Below are positions 1-8,011 of a stretch of DNA of 64,000 bases, one piece after another; within the stretch, counting starts at the first letter, position 1, and every line of letters starts with the position of its first letter. Made by a program: the position numbers and the translations under genes. The stretch is from an uncultured Selenomonadales bacterium (GTDB lineage: Bacteria > Bacillota > Negativicutes > DSM-1736 > Dendrosporobacteraceae). Below the pieces are notes generated by a model. That model made no database searches. It was not told the origin of the DNA and saw only the letters and a program-made list of their open reading frames with translations. The stretch lies in NCBI GenBank assembly GCA_946407015.1, contig CAMJML010000008.1, positions 62,001 through 126,000 of the forward strand, written 5' to 3'.

Positions 1-51
1 AACTAAAGGCTGGGTTCATTCAATTAAGAATGACTCCGGCCTTTAGTTTTA
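1..51 (+). promoter_or_regulatory. Truncated leader element with its terminator (copy 0)
   Basis: Only the 3' part is inside the window. The stem ACTAAAGGCTGG pairs with CCGGCCTTTAGT, and an inner TTCATTC/GAATGA stem continues it, followed by a short T run. The CTAAAGGC at its foot matches the CTGAAGGC-like 3' strand of the other leader copies, so the small UGR/AG hairpin probably lies just upstream of position 1. It precedes the small ORF at 100 and the ABC exporter genes. Confidence 0.6.
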
Positions 52-99
52 AATAGCACATTCAGTGGTGATATAGAATGAAAAAGAGAGGTGTAAATA

Positions 100-273
100 A
101 TGAATTTATCCAGGTTTTTAATTATAGCTCTTGTGTTCTTTATTATTGGTACAGTGATTTTATATACGGGCACTAATCGGGCTTCTTTTAGAAAAGTGCC
201 TGCAGACAATCAACATAAACCAGGGCATACATCCCAAGTTCAGGAAGACTTGTCCGTGAATTTGATTTGCTAA
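100..273 (+). CDS. Small single-pass membrane protein (57 aa), unknown function
   Basis: The ORF begins ATG at 100, with a GAGAGGTG ribosome binding site 8-10 bases upstream, and ends TAA at 273. Residues about 5-23 are a hydrophobic segment (LIIALVFFIIGTVILY) followed by a polar tail, so it is likely a membrane-anchored small protein or a pre-protein with uncleaved signal. It sits between the truncated leader element and the DUF4418/ABC exporter genes, with 24 bases to the next start, so it is probably the first gene of that operon. No family recognised. Confidence 0.55.
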   Translation: MNLSRFLIIALVFFIIGTVILYTGTNRASFRKVPADNQHKPGHTSQVQEDLSVNLIC

Positions 274-297
274 ATAGTGTTGTATAGGAGGTCTAAT

Positions 298-717
298 ATG
301 AAGATTCAAAAAATTATTGGCTGGTTTGCTGTCATTATTAGTGTTATCCTGCTATTTTTGCCTAGAATAATTCCGATTTGCACAGGGCGCATTGATCTTG
401 GTGGAGGCAATTTTATCCCTATGAAATGCCATTTTGCCTATCAGGCGGAGTTTCTTATTACCCTGTTAGCAGTTATTTTTTCAGCGGGATTACTTGTTTT
501 ACGTACCTCTGAAGCACGTCTGCTGGCAGGTTTTCTTATTTTTTTATTAAGTGCGGCCATTGTGATTATTCCCCAGCCATGGGCTCTTGGAATATGTCCA
601 GAGGGAGGATGCCAACAAACGACCTTCTTTGAAGTCATTGCTGGACTTATGTTAGCAGTGGCAGGGATTGCGCAAGTTTGGCATGTTTATAAAGCGCGAC
701 AGGAGGAGACAGAGTGA
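298..717 (+). CDS. DUF4418 family membrane protein
   Basis: A 139-residue protein with four predicted membrane segments. It carries the KCH motif in the first loop and the IC..GGCQ.T motif near residue 105, both typical of the DUF4418 family as I recall it. An earlier in-frame ATG at 277 exists, but TAGGAGG lies directly before the ATG at 298, so I use 298. The stop overlaps the GTG start of the permease by 4 bp (GTGA), indicating translational coupling. DUF4418 proteins are commonly encoded beside MacB-type ABC systems; function unknown. Confidence 0.75.
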   Translation: MKIQKIIGWFAVIISVILLFLPRIIPICTGRIDLGGGNFIPMKCHFAYQAEFLITLLAVIFSAGLLVLRTSEARLLAGFLIFLLSAAIVIIPQPWALGICPEGGCQQTTFFEVIAGLMLAVAGIAQVWHVYKARQEETE

Positions 718-1913
718 GTTTACTGGTTTGGAAAAGCATTTTGCATCGCAAACTGCAATGTTTGGCATTAGTTGTTGCAATTGGACTGGGGGTGGCGATT
801 ATCTTCGGTGTCGCGACCATTTACCAGGGAGTTTCGTCAGGAATAGAAATATCCAAACAACGTTTAGGGGCTGACATTGTGATTGTGCCTGAATCTGTTA
901 AACTGGAGCCTAGTCTGGTCTTATTCGGTGGTGCTACAGAACATACTTATATGTCTAAAAATACGCTGGATGCTATTCAGGCTGTGCCCGGAGTCCGGCG
1001 GGCTACGCCGCAATTTTTTACCCAATCACTGTCAGCGGATTGTCATGATATTGGCACACAGAACCGGATGCTTGGCTATGATCCTAAAAGCGACTGGGTG
1101 ATTGAGCCCTGGTTAAAGAAGATTCATAAAACTGAACTGAAGGATAATGAAGTCATTCTTGGTGCAAAAATCCCAGTATGGACCCAAAATCGCATTTCAA
1201 TTTTAGGAAAATGGTATGATATTGTGACTGTTGCTGAAGAGACGGGAACAACCTTGGACTATTCCCTGTTTGTCAGTATGGAAGAAGCCCGCCGGGTAGC
1301 GGGTAAAGATGTTTTTCTTGGTGAGGTTTGGACCAAGCAGGGCCCTCCTGCTGAATTGATATCAGCAATCTTGCTCCAGGTTGAGGATTCTGCCAAGATT
1401 GAAACCATCGCTGCTGAGGTACAGCGTCTGGGAAATTTGCGGGCTATTATTGCGTCGGATATCAAAAACCGGATTAATAATCAATTTACCGTATTACTGT
1501 TATTCGTAGGCGGGATCGGCGCGCTTACCGTTATCGCTTCCTTGTTTCAGCTTTTTTCCCGTTTTTACACGTTAACCTGGGAACGGCAGGCTGAATGGGG
1601 ATTGTATTTAGCGTTAGGCGCATCAAGCCGGGATATCGCTGCTATTATTATCGGTGAGGCCATTACGATTGCTTTGGCCGGCTCTTTAAGCGGAATTATT
1701 CTAGGTGGTGTATTATATAAAATCTCCTTGCTGACCCTGTCAGCCTATCAGTCATTTCCGTTTATTCAACCAGGCTGGCAATACATGACGTTACTTTCTT
1801 TCATCCTCATCCTATTTTATACCGGATTGGGAGCGCTGGCGGCCTGGCTGCCTGCCTATCAAGGAAGCAAGACCGATCCTGGAACGGTAATGACGCGCGG
1901 CGAATTTGATTAA
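714..1913 (+). CDS. MacB/FtsX-type ABC transporter permease
   Basis: 399 residues with the topology of the MacB/FtsX/LolC permease family: one N-terminal membrane helix (about 18-40), a large extracytoplasmic domain (about 45-255) and three C-terminal helices (about 258-390). It begins with GTG after AGGAGG. It is followed by its ATPase with near-zero spacing. With DUF4418 it forms an export or lipoprotein-handling ABC system; substrate unknown. Its place beside the leader-element regulon suggests a role in the same physiology, but the sequence does not show which. Confidence 0.8.
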   Translation: MSLLVWKSILHRKLQCLALVVAIGLGVAIIFGVATIYQGVSSGIEISKQRLGADIVIVPESVKLEPSLVLFGGATEHTYMSKNTLDAIQAVPGVRRATPQFFTQSLSADCHDIGTQNRMLGYDPKSDWVIEPWLKKIHKTELKDNEVILGAKIPVWTQNRISILGKWYDIVTVAEETGTTLDYSLFVSMEEARRVAGKDVFLGEVWTKQGPPAELISAILLQVEDSAKIETIAAEVQRLGNLRAIIASDIKNRINNQFTVLLLFVGGIGALTVIASLFQLFSRFYTLTWERQAEWGLYLALGASSRDIAAIIIGEAITIALAGSLSGIILGGVLYKISLLTLSAYQSFPFIQPGWQYMTLLSFILILFYTGLGALAAWLPAYQGSKTDPGTVMTRGEFD

Positions 1914-1926
1914 CAGGAGATCAAAT

Positions 1927-2592
1927 ATGACTAAAAATTTATTAGAATTACATCAAATAAGTAAATCTTATGAGGAAGAGCTGATTCTAGAGGAGATATC
2001 CCTGTCAGTTCAACCAGGCACAGCGATTGCCATTACCGGGAATTCCGGCGGTGGGAAAACAACACTGCTATCGATTATGGGATTACTGCAAAAGCCAACA
2101 TCAGGCCAGATCACCATGAATGGCCTTGAGGCTAGTAGCCTCGATCAAAAAAAACAAGCAAAAATTCGCGGTGAGTCGATTGGTTTTGTTTTTCAGCGCG
2201 CTCGTTTAATCAGTTCGCTTACCATACAGGAAAATGTACTTTTACCGGCATGGTTTGTTAGAAAAGAAAAGGAAATCGTTGAACGGGCTCAACAATTACT
2301 GAGTTATTTTGAACTGGAGCATCGCTTAAATCATAAGCCACAGCAACTCAGCTTAGGTCAACTGCGACGGGTAGCCTTGGCAAGGGCCTTATTGCTGCAA
2401 CCCCCGCTTTTGTTGGCCGATGAGCCTACTAACGATCTTGATCCTGCCCTGGCCGATATTGTTGCGGGTGCCCTCTTGCAAGCGCGTAATCAAGGGACCG
2501 GAGTGATTATCGTAACCCATGATCCGGCCTTGGCCCAAAAGGCCGATCATCACTTCCGGTTAGAGCAGGGAAACCTCATTCAAGTTAAATAA
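1927..2592 (+). CDS. MacB/LolD-type ABC transporter ATP-binding protein
   Basis: 221 residues with Walker A GNSGGGKTT (about 37-45), a Q-loop, a signature LSLGQLRR and Walker B LLLADEPT followed by the H-loop VTHD. The D after the signature and overall length fit the LolD/MacB subfamily that pairs with FtsX-like permeases. An ATG at 1906 overlaps the permease end, but AGGAGATCAA before 1927 favours the later start. Last gene of the small exporter operon. Confidence 0.85.
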   Translation: MTKNLLELHQISKSYEEELILEEISLSVQPGTAIAITGNSGGGKTTLLSIMGLLQKPTSGQITMNGLEASSLDQKKQAKIRGESIGFVFQRARLISSLTIQENVLLPAWFVRKEKEIVERAQQLLSYFELEHRLNHKPQQLSLGQLRRVALARALLLQPPLLLADEPTNDLDPALADIVAGALLQARNQGTGVIIVTHDPALAQKADHHFRLEQGNLIQVK

Positions 2593-2618
2593 ATCAAAAA
2601 AATAAATCGAAAAATATC

Positions 2619-2647
2619 TTGCACTTTTATTCTGACTTGAGTATAAT
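2619..2647 (+). promoter_or_regulatory. Sigma-A promoter for the nifH-like transcript
   Basis: TTGCAC at 2619-2624 and TATAAT at 2642-2647 with a 17-bp spacer. Transcription would start near 2654, about 18 bases before the leader element. Confidence 0.75.
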
Positions 2648-2671
2648 GCTAAATAAGACATTTTAATCAGT

Positions 2672-2737
2672 GGCTGGTTAGCGAATAAGTTAAAGGCCAG
2701 AGAAATTTTTCATTGCGAAAAGTTTCTCTGGCCTTTT
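2672..2737 (+). promoter_or_regulatory. UGR/AG leader element plus terminator, copy 1
   Basis: P1 is GGC/GCC, the internal loop is UGG/AG, P2 is UUAG/UUAA and the loop CGAAUAAG. The AGGCC at its 3' side starts the terminator stem AGGCCAGAGAAA, which closes with the complementary arm and a T run. It sits between the 2619-2647 promoter and the NifH-like gene, so it should control that gene. Confidence 0.75.
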
Positions 2738-2845
2738 GGTCTATCTATTAGTTATTCACCGATAGACTATCTGTATGTGCAGCAATGCATGCAGTTTTTA
2801 AACACAAAAACAGCAATACCAAATCAATTTCAGGGGGGAATTTAA

Positions 2846-3721
2846 ATGAGCAAAAAAATCAAACAAATTGCTATTTATGGTAAAGGTGGAATTGGTAAGT
2901 CGACTACGACGTCAAATATCAGCGCAGCTTTATCAAAACAAGGGTATAAGGTGATGCAGTTTGGGTGTGACCCAAAAGCTGATTCTACCAATACGTTGCG
3001 GGACGGTACTTATATCCCTACGGTGTTAGATACGCTGCGGGAAAAAAGTCAGGTGAAACCTGAAGATGTTATCTTTAAAGGCTTTAACGGAATTTATTGC
3101 GTAGAAGCCGGCGGTCCGGCTCCGGGAGTTGGCTGTGCAGGCCGCGGCATTATCACGGCCGTTCAGTTACTAAAACAATTAAAAGTTTATGACGAACTGG
3201 ATATTGATGTTGTTATTTATGATGTTTTGGGCGACGTTGTGTGCGGAGGTTTTGCAGTTCCAATTCGTGAGGGCATTGCCGAACATGTCTTTACCGTTTC
3301 TTCGGCAGATTTTATGGCGATATACGCTGCGAATAACTTGTTTAAGGGCATTCAAAAGTACTCTAATTCCGGTGGCGCTTTACTGGGTGGCTTAATTGCG
3401 AACTCAATCAATGCTCCTTACGCCAAAGATATTGTCGATGACTTTGTAGCAAGAACCAAAACCCGTGTTGTAGAATATGTTCCGCGTTCTGTTACAGTGA
3501 CGCAGGCAGAATTACAAGGGAAAACTTCGGTTGAGGCTTCACCTAATTCTGAACAGGCTAAAATTTATGGCCGTTTAGCGACAAAAGTGATTGAAACCAC
3601 TGAATCGAAAGTTCCGTCCCCGTTAACGACTTCAGAACTGAGAGAATGGGCGGCGCAATGGGCCGATCATTTGCTCGCAATGGAAACCGGCGAAGTACGC
3701 AGCAAGGCTGCGGGAATATAG
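2846..3721 (+). CDS. NifH-like Fe protein (nitrogenase reductase family)
   Basis: 291 residues, the normal NifH length. The P-loop GKGGIGKST is at residues 12-20, and Cys97 (PGVGCAGRG) and Cys133 (DVVCGGFA) are the two ligands that bridge the [4Fe-4S] cluster between the two monomers. The family couples ATP hydrolysis to one-electron transfer from ferredoxin or flavodoxin to a NifDK-like partner. It is the only Fe protein in the window, so it may serve all three D/K pairs. The clear GGGGGGAA ribosome binding site supports the start. It could be called nifH, marH or similar; the sequence alone does not assign the partner reaction. Confidence 0.93.
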   Translation: MSKKIKQIAIYGKGGIGKSTTTSNISAALSKQGYKVMQFGCDPKADSTNTLRDGTYIPTVLDTLREKSQVKPEDVIFKGFNGIYCVEAGGPAPGVGCAGRGIITAVQLLKQLKVYDELDIDVVIYDVLGDVVCGGFAVPIREGIAEHVFTVSSADFMAIYAANNLFKGIQKYSNSGGALLGGLIANSINAPYAKDIVDDFVARTKTRVVEYVPRSVTVTQAELQGKTSVEASPNSEQAKIYGRLATKVIETTESKVPSPLTTSELREWAAQWADHLLAMETGEVRSKAAGI

Positions 3722-3731
3722 ATCGATGGCT

Positions 3732-3792
3732 GGCTGGTCAGACTAAAGCTGAAGGCTGCAGAAAATTCTTTTCTGCAGCCTTCAGCTTTATC
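3732..3792 (+). promoter_or_regulatory. UGR/AG leader element plus terminator, copy 2 (between nifH-like and nifB)
   Basis: P1 GGC/GCU, internal loop UGG/AG, P2 UCAG/CUGA, loop ACUAAAG. The terminator stem AAGCTGAAGGCTGCAGAA pairs with its complement to 3790 and so consumes the P2 3' strand as well: the two structures cannot coexist. No good promoter is visible, so it probably acts on read-through from the NifH-like gene. The GGCTGG is directly duplicated at 3728. Confidence 0.8.
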
Positions 3793-3827
3793 GACATCCA
3801 GAGAGAATAGAAGAAGAGGTGAAAGCC

Positions 3828-5120
3828 ATGAGTAATTTTTGCCCTGGCAATATTCCTGCTCACATTTTAGAGCAAACCCGTAAACATCCCTGTTATTCAG
3901 TTGAAGTGCATCATCAATTTGCCCGGATGCATTTGCCGGTGGCACCCAGCTGTAATATTCAGTGCAATTATTGCAATCGAAAGTTTGATTGTGTCAATGA
4001 AAGCCGGCCGGGAGTAACCAGCGAAGTGTTAACGCCTGCCTTAGCTTTTGAAAAATATCATTGGGTCAAAGAAAAAATTCAGGAACTTACCGTAGTTGGA
4101 ATCGCAGGTCCTGGAGATGCTTTGGCGGATTGGCAATATACCAAACAAACCATTGAACAAATCAAAGCGGTAGATTCTAATATTGTTTTTTGTTTGTCCA
4201 CCAATGGCTTGCTGTTGCCGGAATATGCTCCCGAAATCGTAGCGTTAGGCATTCATCATGTTACTGTTACCATGAATGCGATTGATCCACAGATTGGTGC
4301 AAAGCTCTATAAATTTGTAAACTATCAGGGGCGGCGCTATGAGGGTGTGGAAGCGGCTGAAATTCTTTACAAAAATCAGTTGGCCGGGATTCAATATTTA
4401 ACCGATCATCAGGTGTTAGTAAAGATTAATATTGTGATGGTGAAGGGAATCAATGATCAACATATTCCGGAAGTTGTCAAGAAAGTGAAAGAATTAGGCG
4501 TATTTATTACCAATATTATGCCTTTAATTCCTGCTCCGGGCAGTGCTTTTGAGTACTTTCCCCAAACCAGCATGAAAGAAATTAATGATATGCGCAATCT
4601 TTGCCAGCTTGATATTCAGCAAATGCGGCATTGCAAGCAGTGCCGGGCTGATGCAATCGGACTTTTAAATGAAGACCGGTCAAGTGAATTCAGAATGTGT
4701 GGTCAGCCTCAGGAAACGTCTACTCAGCCGGCAATCCCGCAAAGAAAGTATCGCATTGCGGTGACTTCCAAATATGGTAAGTTAGTTGATCAACATTTTG
4801 GGCATGCTTCGGAGTTTATTATCTTTCAGGGAGACGGGCGTGAGTTCAAACTGTTGGAACGACGTTCGGTGCATCAGTATTGCTCGGGAATGGAAGAATG
4901 CGGTGAAGAGGAAGCCAGACGTGCAAGTACGATCAGGACCATTAAAGATTGTCAGGCGGTATTGACGATGCGGATTGGGCAACATGCAAAGGATAAGCTT
5001 GCTGAGCAAGGAACACGCAGTATTGAGTATTGTGATAGTGTGGAAAATGGTTTGCAGCACGCCGTGAAAGTATTACTGGAGGAAGCCGCAGCAATCAGGA
5101 AAGGGGAAAAAACCGGATGA
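3828..5120 (+). CDS. nifB: NifB-like radical SAM cofactor assembly protein with NifX domain
   Basis: 430 residues. A radical SAM core carries CxxxCxxC at Cys42, Cys46 and Cys49, with NifB's extra Cys nearby (RKFDC). The C-terminal part from about residue 305 is a NifX/NafY-type domain (YRIAVTSKYGKLVDQHFGH). In nitrogenase systems NifB builds NifB-co, the 8Fe core with a central carbide, from two [4Fe-4S] clusters and SAM. Its presence implies that at least one D/K pair here carries a complex active-site cluster. The ATG at 3828 follows AAGAGGTG; an upstream GTG is less likely. Its stop overlaps the permease start by 4 bp. Confidence 0.9.
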   Translation: MSNFCPGNIPAHILEQTRKHPCYSVEVHHQFARMHLPVAPSCNIQCNYCNRKFDCVNESRPGVTSEVLTPALAFEKYHWVKEKIQELTVVGIAGPGDALADWQYTKQTIEQIKAVDSNIVFCLSTNGLLLPEYAPEIVALGIHHVTVTMNAIDPQIGAKLYKFVNYQGRRYEGVEAAEILYKNQLAGIQYLTDHQVLVKINIVMVKGINDQHIPEVVKKVKELGVFITNIMPLIPAPGSAFEYFPQTSMKEINDMRNLCQLDIQQMRHCKQCRADAIGLLNEDRSSEFRMCGQPQETSTQPAIPQRKYRIAVTSKYGKLVDQHFGHASEFIIFQGDGREFKLLERRSVHQYCSGMEECGEEEARRASTIRTIKDCQAVLTMRIGQHAKDKLAEQGTRSIEYCDSVENGLQHAVKVLLEEAAAIRKGEKTG

Positions 5121-5902
5121 AAGAAACTGTTGCCACCGTTTTTGGTCGTCTGATAGACATCTCGGGACTGGTTACTTTCTTTCTTCTATGGGAGCTGTTG
5201 CCGAGTATTGGAATTATCAACGGGCAATTTATTCCACCCTTATCCAGGGTGATTATTGAAATTGCTAAACTCGCTGGTGATGGTTCGCTGTTTCTTCATA
5301 TTACGGCCAGTCTCCAAAGAACCATTATTGGTTTGATACTGGCAGTAGGGCTGGCAGTACCTATGGGATTTTTGCTGGGCGGAGTATTTCCGGCCTTGGC
5401 GCGCCAATTAAGACCGCTTTTTCGTTTATTCGGTCAAATCAATGCCTTTTCTTTATTTCCTATCTTTATTTTATTTTTCGGAATCGGTGAAGTGGCTAAG
5501 CTGGCTATTATTTTCTGGTCAACGGTATGGCCGGTATTGTTTACCACCATTGTGGGTGTGCGGAATATCGATCCGTTGTTTATAAAAAGCGCCCGCTCAA
5601 TGGGAGCCAATAAACTGACGATTTTTAATAAAGTCATCTTACCTGGTGCTGCCCCTGTTATTTTTACTGGCATACGCACCGGTGCCACGCACGCTTTTCT
5701 CATGCTTATAGCAGCGGAAATGATCGGTGCTCATGCCGGGTTGGGGTGGCTGGTGCACAATTCAGAAGTCAATGCCATTATGCCACGTTTATTTGCGGCA
5801 ATGATCATTATCGCGATCTTAGGGACTATGCTGAATTACGCCTTGGTCATATTGGAAGAAAACCTGGTTACGTGGAAACAAGCTGTTGAAAAGATTGAAT
5901 GA
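5117..5902 (+). CDS. SsuC/TauC-type ABC transporter permease (system 1, first subunit)
   Basis: 261 residues, six predicted membrane helices and the cytoplasmic coupling motif region around SARSMGANKLTIFNKVILPGAAP (written in part: SARSMGANKLTIFNKV). This BPD_transp_1 type is used for sulfonates, taurine, nitrate, aromatic sulfonates and thiamine precursors. It overlaps nifB by 4 bp and is followed by a second, related permease, so system 1 has a heterodimeric pore. No ATPase is encoded next to it; an ATPase elsewhere in the window must be shared. Confidence 0.85.
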   Translation: MKETVATVFGRLIDISGLVTFFLLWELLPSIGIINGQFIPPLSRVIIEIAKLAGDGSLFLHITASLQRTIIGLILAVGLAVPMGFLLGGVFPALARQLRPLFRLFGQINAFSLFPIFILFFGIGEVAKLAIIFWSTVWPVLFTTIVGVRNIDPLFIKSARSMGANKLTIFNKVILPGAAPVIFTGIRTGATHAFLMLIAAEMIGAHAGLGWLVHNSEVNAIMPRLFAAMIIIAILGTMLNYALVILEENLVTWKQAVEKIE

Positions 5903-5940
5903 TTGATCCTCGAATGCCAAGCACGAAAAGGAGGGGTTTG

Positions 5941-6792
5941 ATGGAAGCATTATTTAAAAAGACATCGGCTGGAGAAACTCGTGTCAGTTTGGTTCATCAT
6001 CACAGTCAGACGGAAAACTTGTACAGAAACATCATTGGAGTGCTGTTTGATAAAATATCCATTATTCTCTTTTTGCTCATTTGGGAAATTGCTCCCCGGG
6101 CGGATTGGGTGCCGCAAACCTTTATTTCGCCACCATCCATTGTTGCACAAACTCTGTTTGACTTAATTGCGACCGGGGTACTGTTTGTTCATATAAAAAC
6201 CAGCTTACTGCGGTCTGTTTTTGGATTTATTTTAGCCGTTGTTATTGGCGTTCCGTTAGGAATATTTCTGGGAGGATGGTTTCCTTTATTTGAGCGAATT
6301 ATGAATCCGGTACTGCGGCTATTATCAGAAATTAATCCATTCTCACTTTTTCCGGTGTTCATTCTGCTGTTTGGTATTGGCGAGATATCAAAAATTGCGA
6401 TGATTTTTTGGGTATGCATTTGGCCTGTCGTCTTAAACACCACAACCGGTGTCCGGACTGTTGACGGTTTATTGATTAAATCAGCCAGGTCCATGGGAGT
6501 TGCGGGCAAGGATTTATTTTTTAAAGTCATCCTGCCGGCAGCGTCGCCCAATATTTTTCATGGCCTGAGAACAGCCTGCAGTGTGGCGTTTTTCATGCTG
6601 ATTGCCGCTGAAATGGTTGGGGCAAGCAGCGGATTAGGCTGGCTGGTCTTTAATGCCCAAAATAATTATCAGATACCCAAACTGTTTGCGACGACCTTTA
6701 CCATCGCCGCGCTGGGGCTTTCTCTTAATGGTTTGTTCGGTATTTTAGAACGTCGGCTGCTTAGCTGGAAAGAAACCACTGTAAACTATTAA
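5941..6792 (+). CDS. SsuC/TauC-type ABC transporter permease (system 1, second subunit)
   Basis: 283 residues, paralogous to the preceding gene along its length (both have NPFSLFPVFIL-like or NAFSLFPIFIL-like segments and the SARSMG coupling motif). An ATG at 5899 overlaps the upstream stop, but AAGGAGGGG just before 5941 makes that the better start. The residues before the first helix are hydrophilic and His-rich. Together the two permeases should form the membrane pore for the binding protein at 6860. Confidence 0.85.
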   Translation: MEALFKKTSAGETRVSLVHHHSQTENLYRNIIGVLFDKISIILFLLIWEIAPRADWVPQTFISPPSIVAQTLFDLIATGVLFVHIKTSLLRSVFGFILAVVIGVPLGIFLGGWFPLFERIMNPVLRLLSEINPFSLFPVFILLFGIGEISKIAMIFWVCIWPVVLNTTTGVRTVDGLLIKSARSMGVAGKDLFFKVILPAASPNIFHGLRTACSVAFFMLIAAEMVGASSGLGWLVFNAQNNYQIPKLFATTFTIAALGLSLNGLFGILERRLLSWKETTVNY

Positions 6793-6859
6793 AATGGGGA
6801 AAAATTATCTAAAAAATAATTTAAACAATAGAAAATTACATGTTTAGGGGAGATGAATT

Positions 6860-7909
6860 ATGGCTGAAAAATCAACGGTAAAGAAAGTGATAACCGGTAT
6901 TGTCGCGCTGGCTGTTTTGGCGGCAATTGGTTATGGTGCCAATCTGAGCAATAAACCGGCTGGCGGGGAGGCGGCAAAAACCGGTGGGGATGGACTGATC
7001 CCAATTAAAACATGGTCACAAAAAGCGTGCAGCTCTACGCCTTGGGTCGTAGCTGATCAGAAGGGGTTTTTTAAGGAAGAAGGTTTGAAAATAGTCTATA
7101 CCGGGGATACCCAGCCCGGGCAGCAAATCCCCTCGGTTTTGAATGGCAATAATGATGTAGGCAGTGCACATCCGAATCAAATTGCCGTGGCCATTGCTGC
7201 CGGCGCCAAAATCAAAGGAGTTGTGAAGGCCGGAATTGACCCGCTGCCGGACCAGGATCCTAAACTGCGTCATATGAACTGGTATGTCAATCCACAAGAA
7301 ACACCGGATATCAAATCATTTGCCGACTTGAACAAATATCCCGGCAAAGTAAAGTTTTCCATCATTACCAACAACCAATGCTCTGATTTCTTGGCTAACA
7401 ATATTGCCGATAAACAAGGCGTTAAACGGGATAAGATCGAGTGGGTGACGATGCCTGATATCCAGGCTGTGCAGGCCCTCAAGAAAGGCTTAGTGACAGT
7501 TTCCGGCGTCCATCCTCCTTTCTATAAATCCATGGAAGATGCGGGTATGGTGAAAATCGCCGATAGCTTGGATGCCGGTTTTGGCCAGGGCGGAGGCGTA
7601 GGTTACTACTATTTCACAACTGATTTTATTCAGCAACATCCTGATATTATTAAAAAGTTCTCCCAAGCGATTATTAAAGCGCAAAAATGGGCGAATGAGC
7701 ATCCTGAAGAGGCTCGCAAATTAACGGAGGACTGGATTCAGGTACCTGTCAGCGCAACTCATTATTATGCAGCCGATACGACCATTGGGGCTGATTTAGT
7801 CACTCCCTGGATTGAAGACTTAGAAAACGCTGGAGTTATTCCGAAAGGTAAGGTAAAGGCTTCTGATCTGGTTTACTCTGACGAGGTCAATACTCAGAAA
7901 GCTCAATAG
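6860..7909 (+). CDS. NMT1/SsuA-like ABC substrate-binding protein (system 1)
   Basis: 349 residues. Residues 9-28 form a hydrophobic N-terminal segment after a Lys-rich start, so it is exported or membrane-anchored; there is no lipobox. The mature part has the features of NMT1/SsuA proteins (PWVVADQKGFFKEEGL, GNNDVGSAHPNQIAVA). That family binds sulfonates, taurine, nitrate or pyrimidines. It is followed by a 102-base gap with a hairpin and then by the first NifD-like gene, which ties its cargo to that enzyme. Confidence 0.85.
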   Translation: MAEKSTVKKVITGIVALAVLAAIGYGANLSNKPAGGEAAKTGGDGLIPIKTWSQKACSSTPWVVADQKGFFKEEGLKIVYTGDTQPGQQIPSVLNGNNDVGSAHPNQIAVAIAAGAKIKGVVKAGIDPLPDQDPKLRHMNWYVNPQETPDIKSFADLNKYPGKVKFSIITNNQCSDFLANNIADKQGVKRDKIEWVTMPDIQAVQALKKGLVTVSGVHPPFYKSMEDAGMVKIADSLDAGFGQGGGVGYYYFTTDFIQQHPDIIKKFSQAIIKAQKWANEHPEEARKLTEDWIQVPVSATHYYAADTTIGADLVTPWIEDLENAGVIPKGKVKASDLVYSDEVNTQKAQ

Positions 7910-7935
7910 TAGGCAGGGGTGCCACGGGTTTTCAG

Positions 7936-7983
7936 CTAACCGCTCTTATGCTTAACGAGCGAGTGAGGATAAGAACGGTTAAG
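7936..7983 (+). other. Intercistronic hairpin without U tract
   Basis: TAACCG(C)TCTTAT pairs with ATAAGA(A)CGGTTA across a 19-base loop, about 12 pairs with one mismatch. No T run follows, so it is not a standard terminator. It may set mRNA stability or processing between the binding-protein and NifD-like messages. It lacks the UGR/AG leader core. Confidence 0.5.
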
Positions 7984-8011
7984 TAAATGTTCTGGAGAGA
8001 GGTGTTCATAA

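Noticed and set aside
668-874. Many open frames lying opposite or out of frame to longer genes throughout the window.
   Set aside because: They lack ribosome binding sites and recognisable domains and are shadows of the listed genes.
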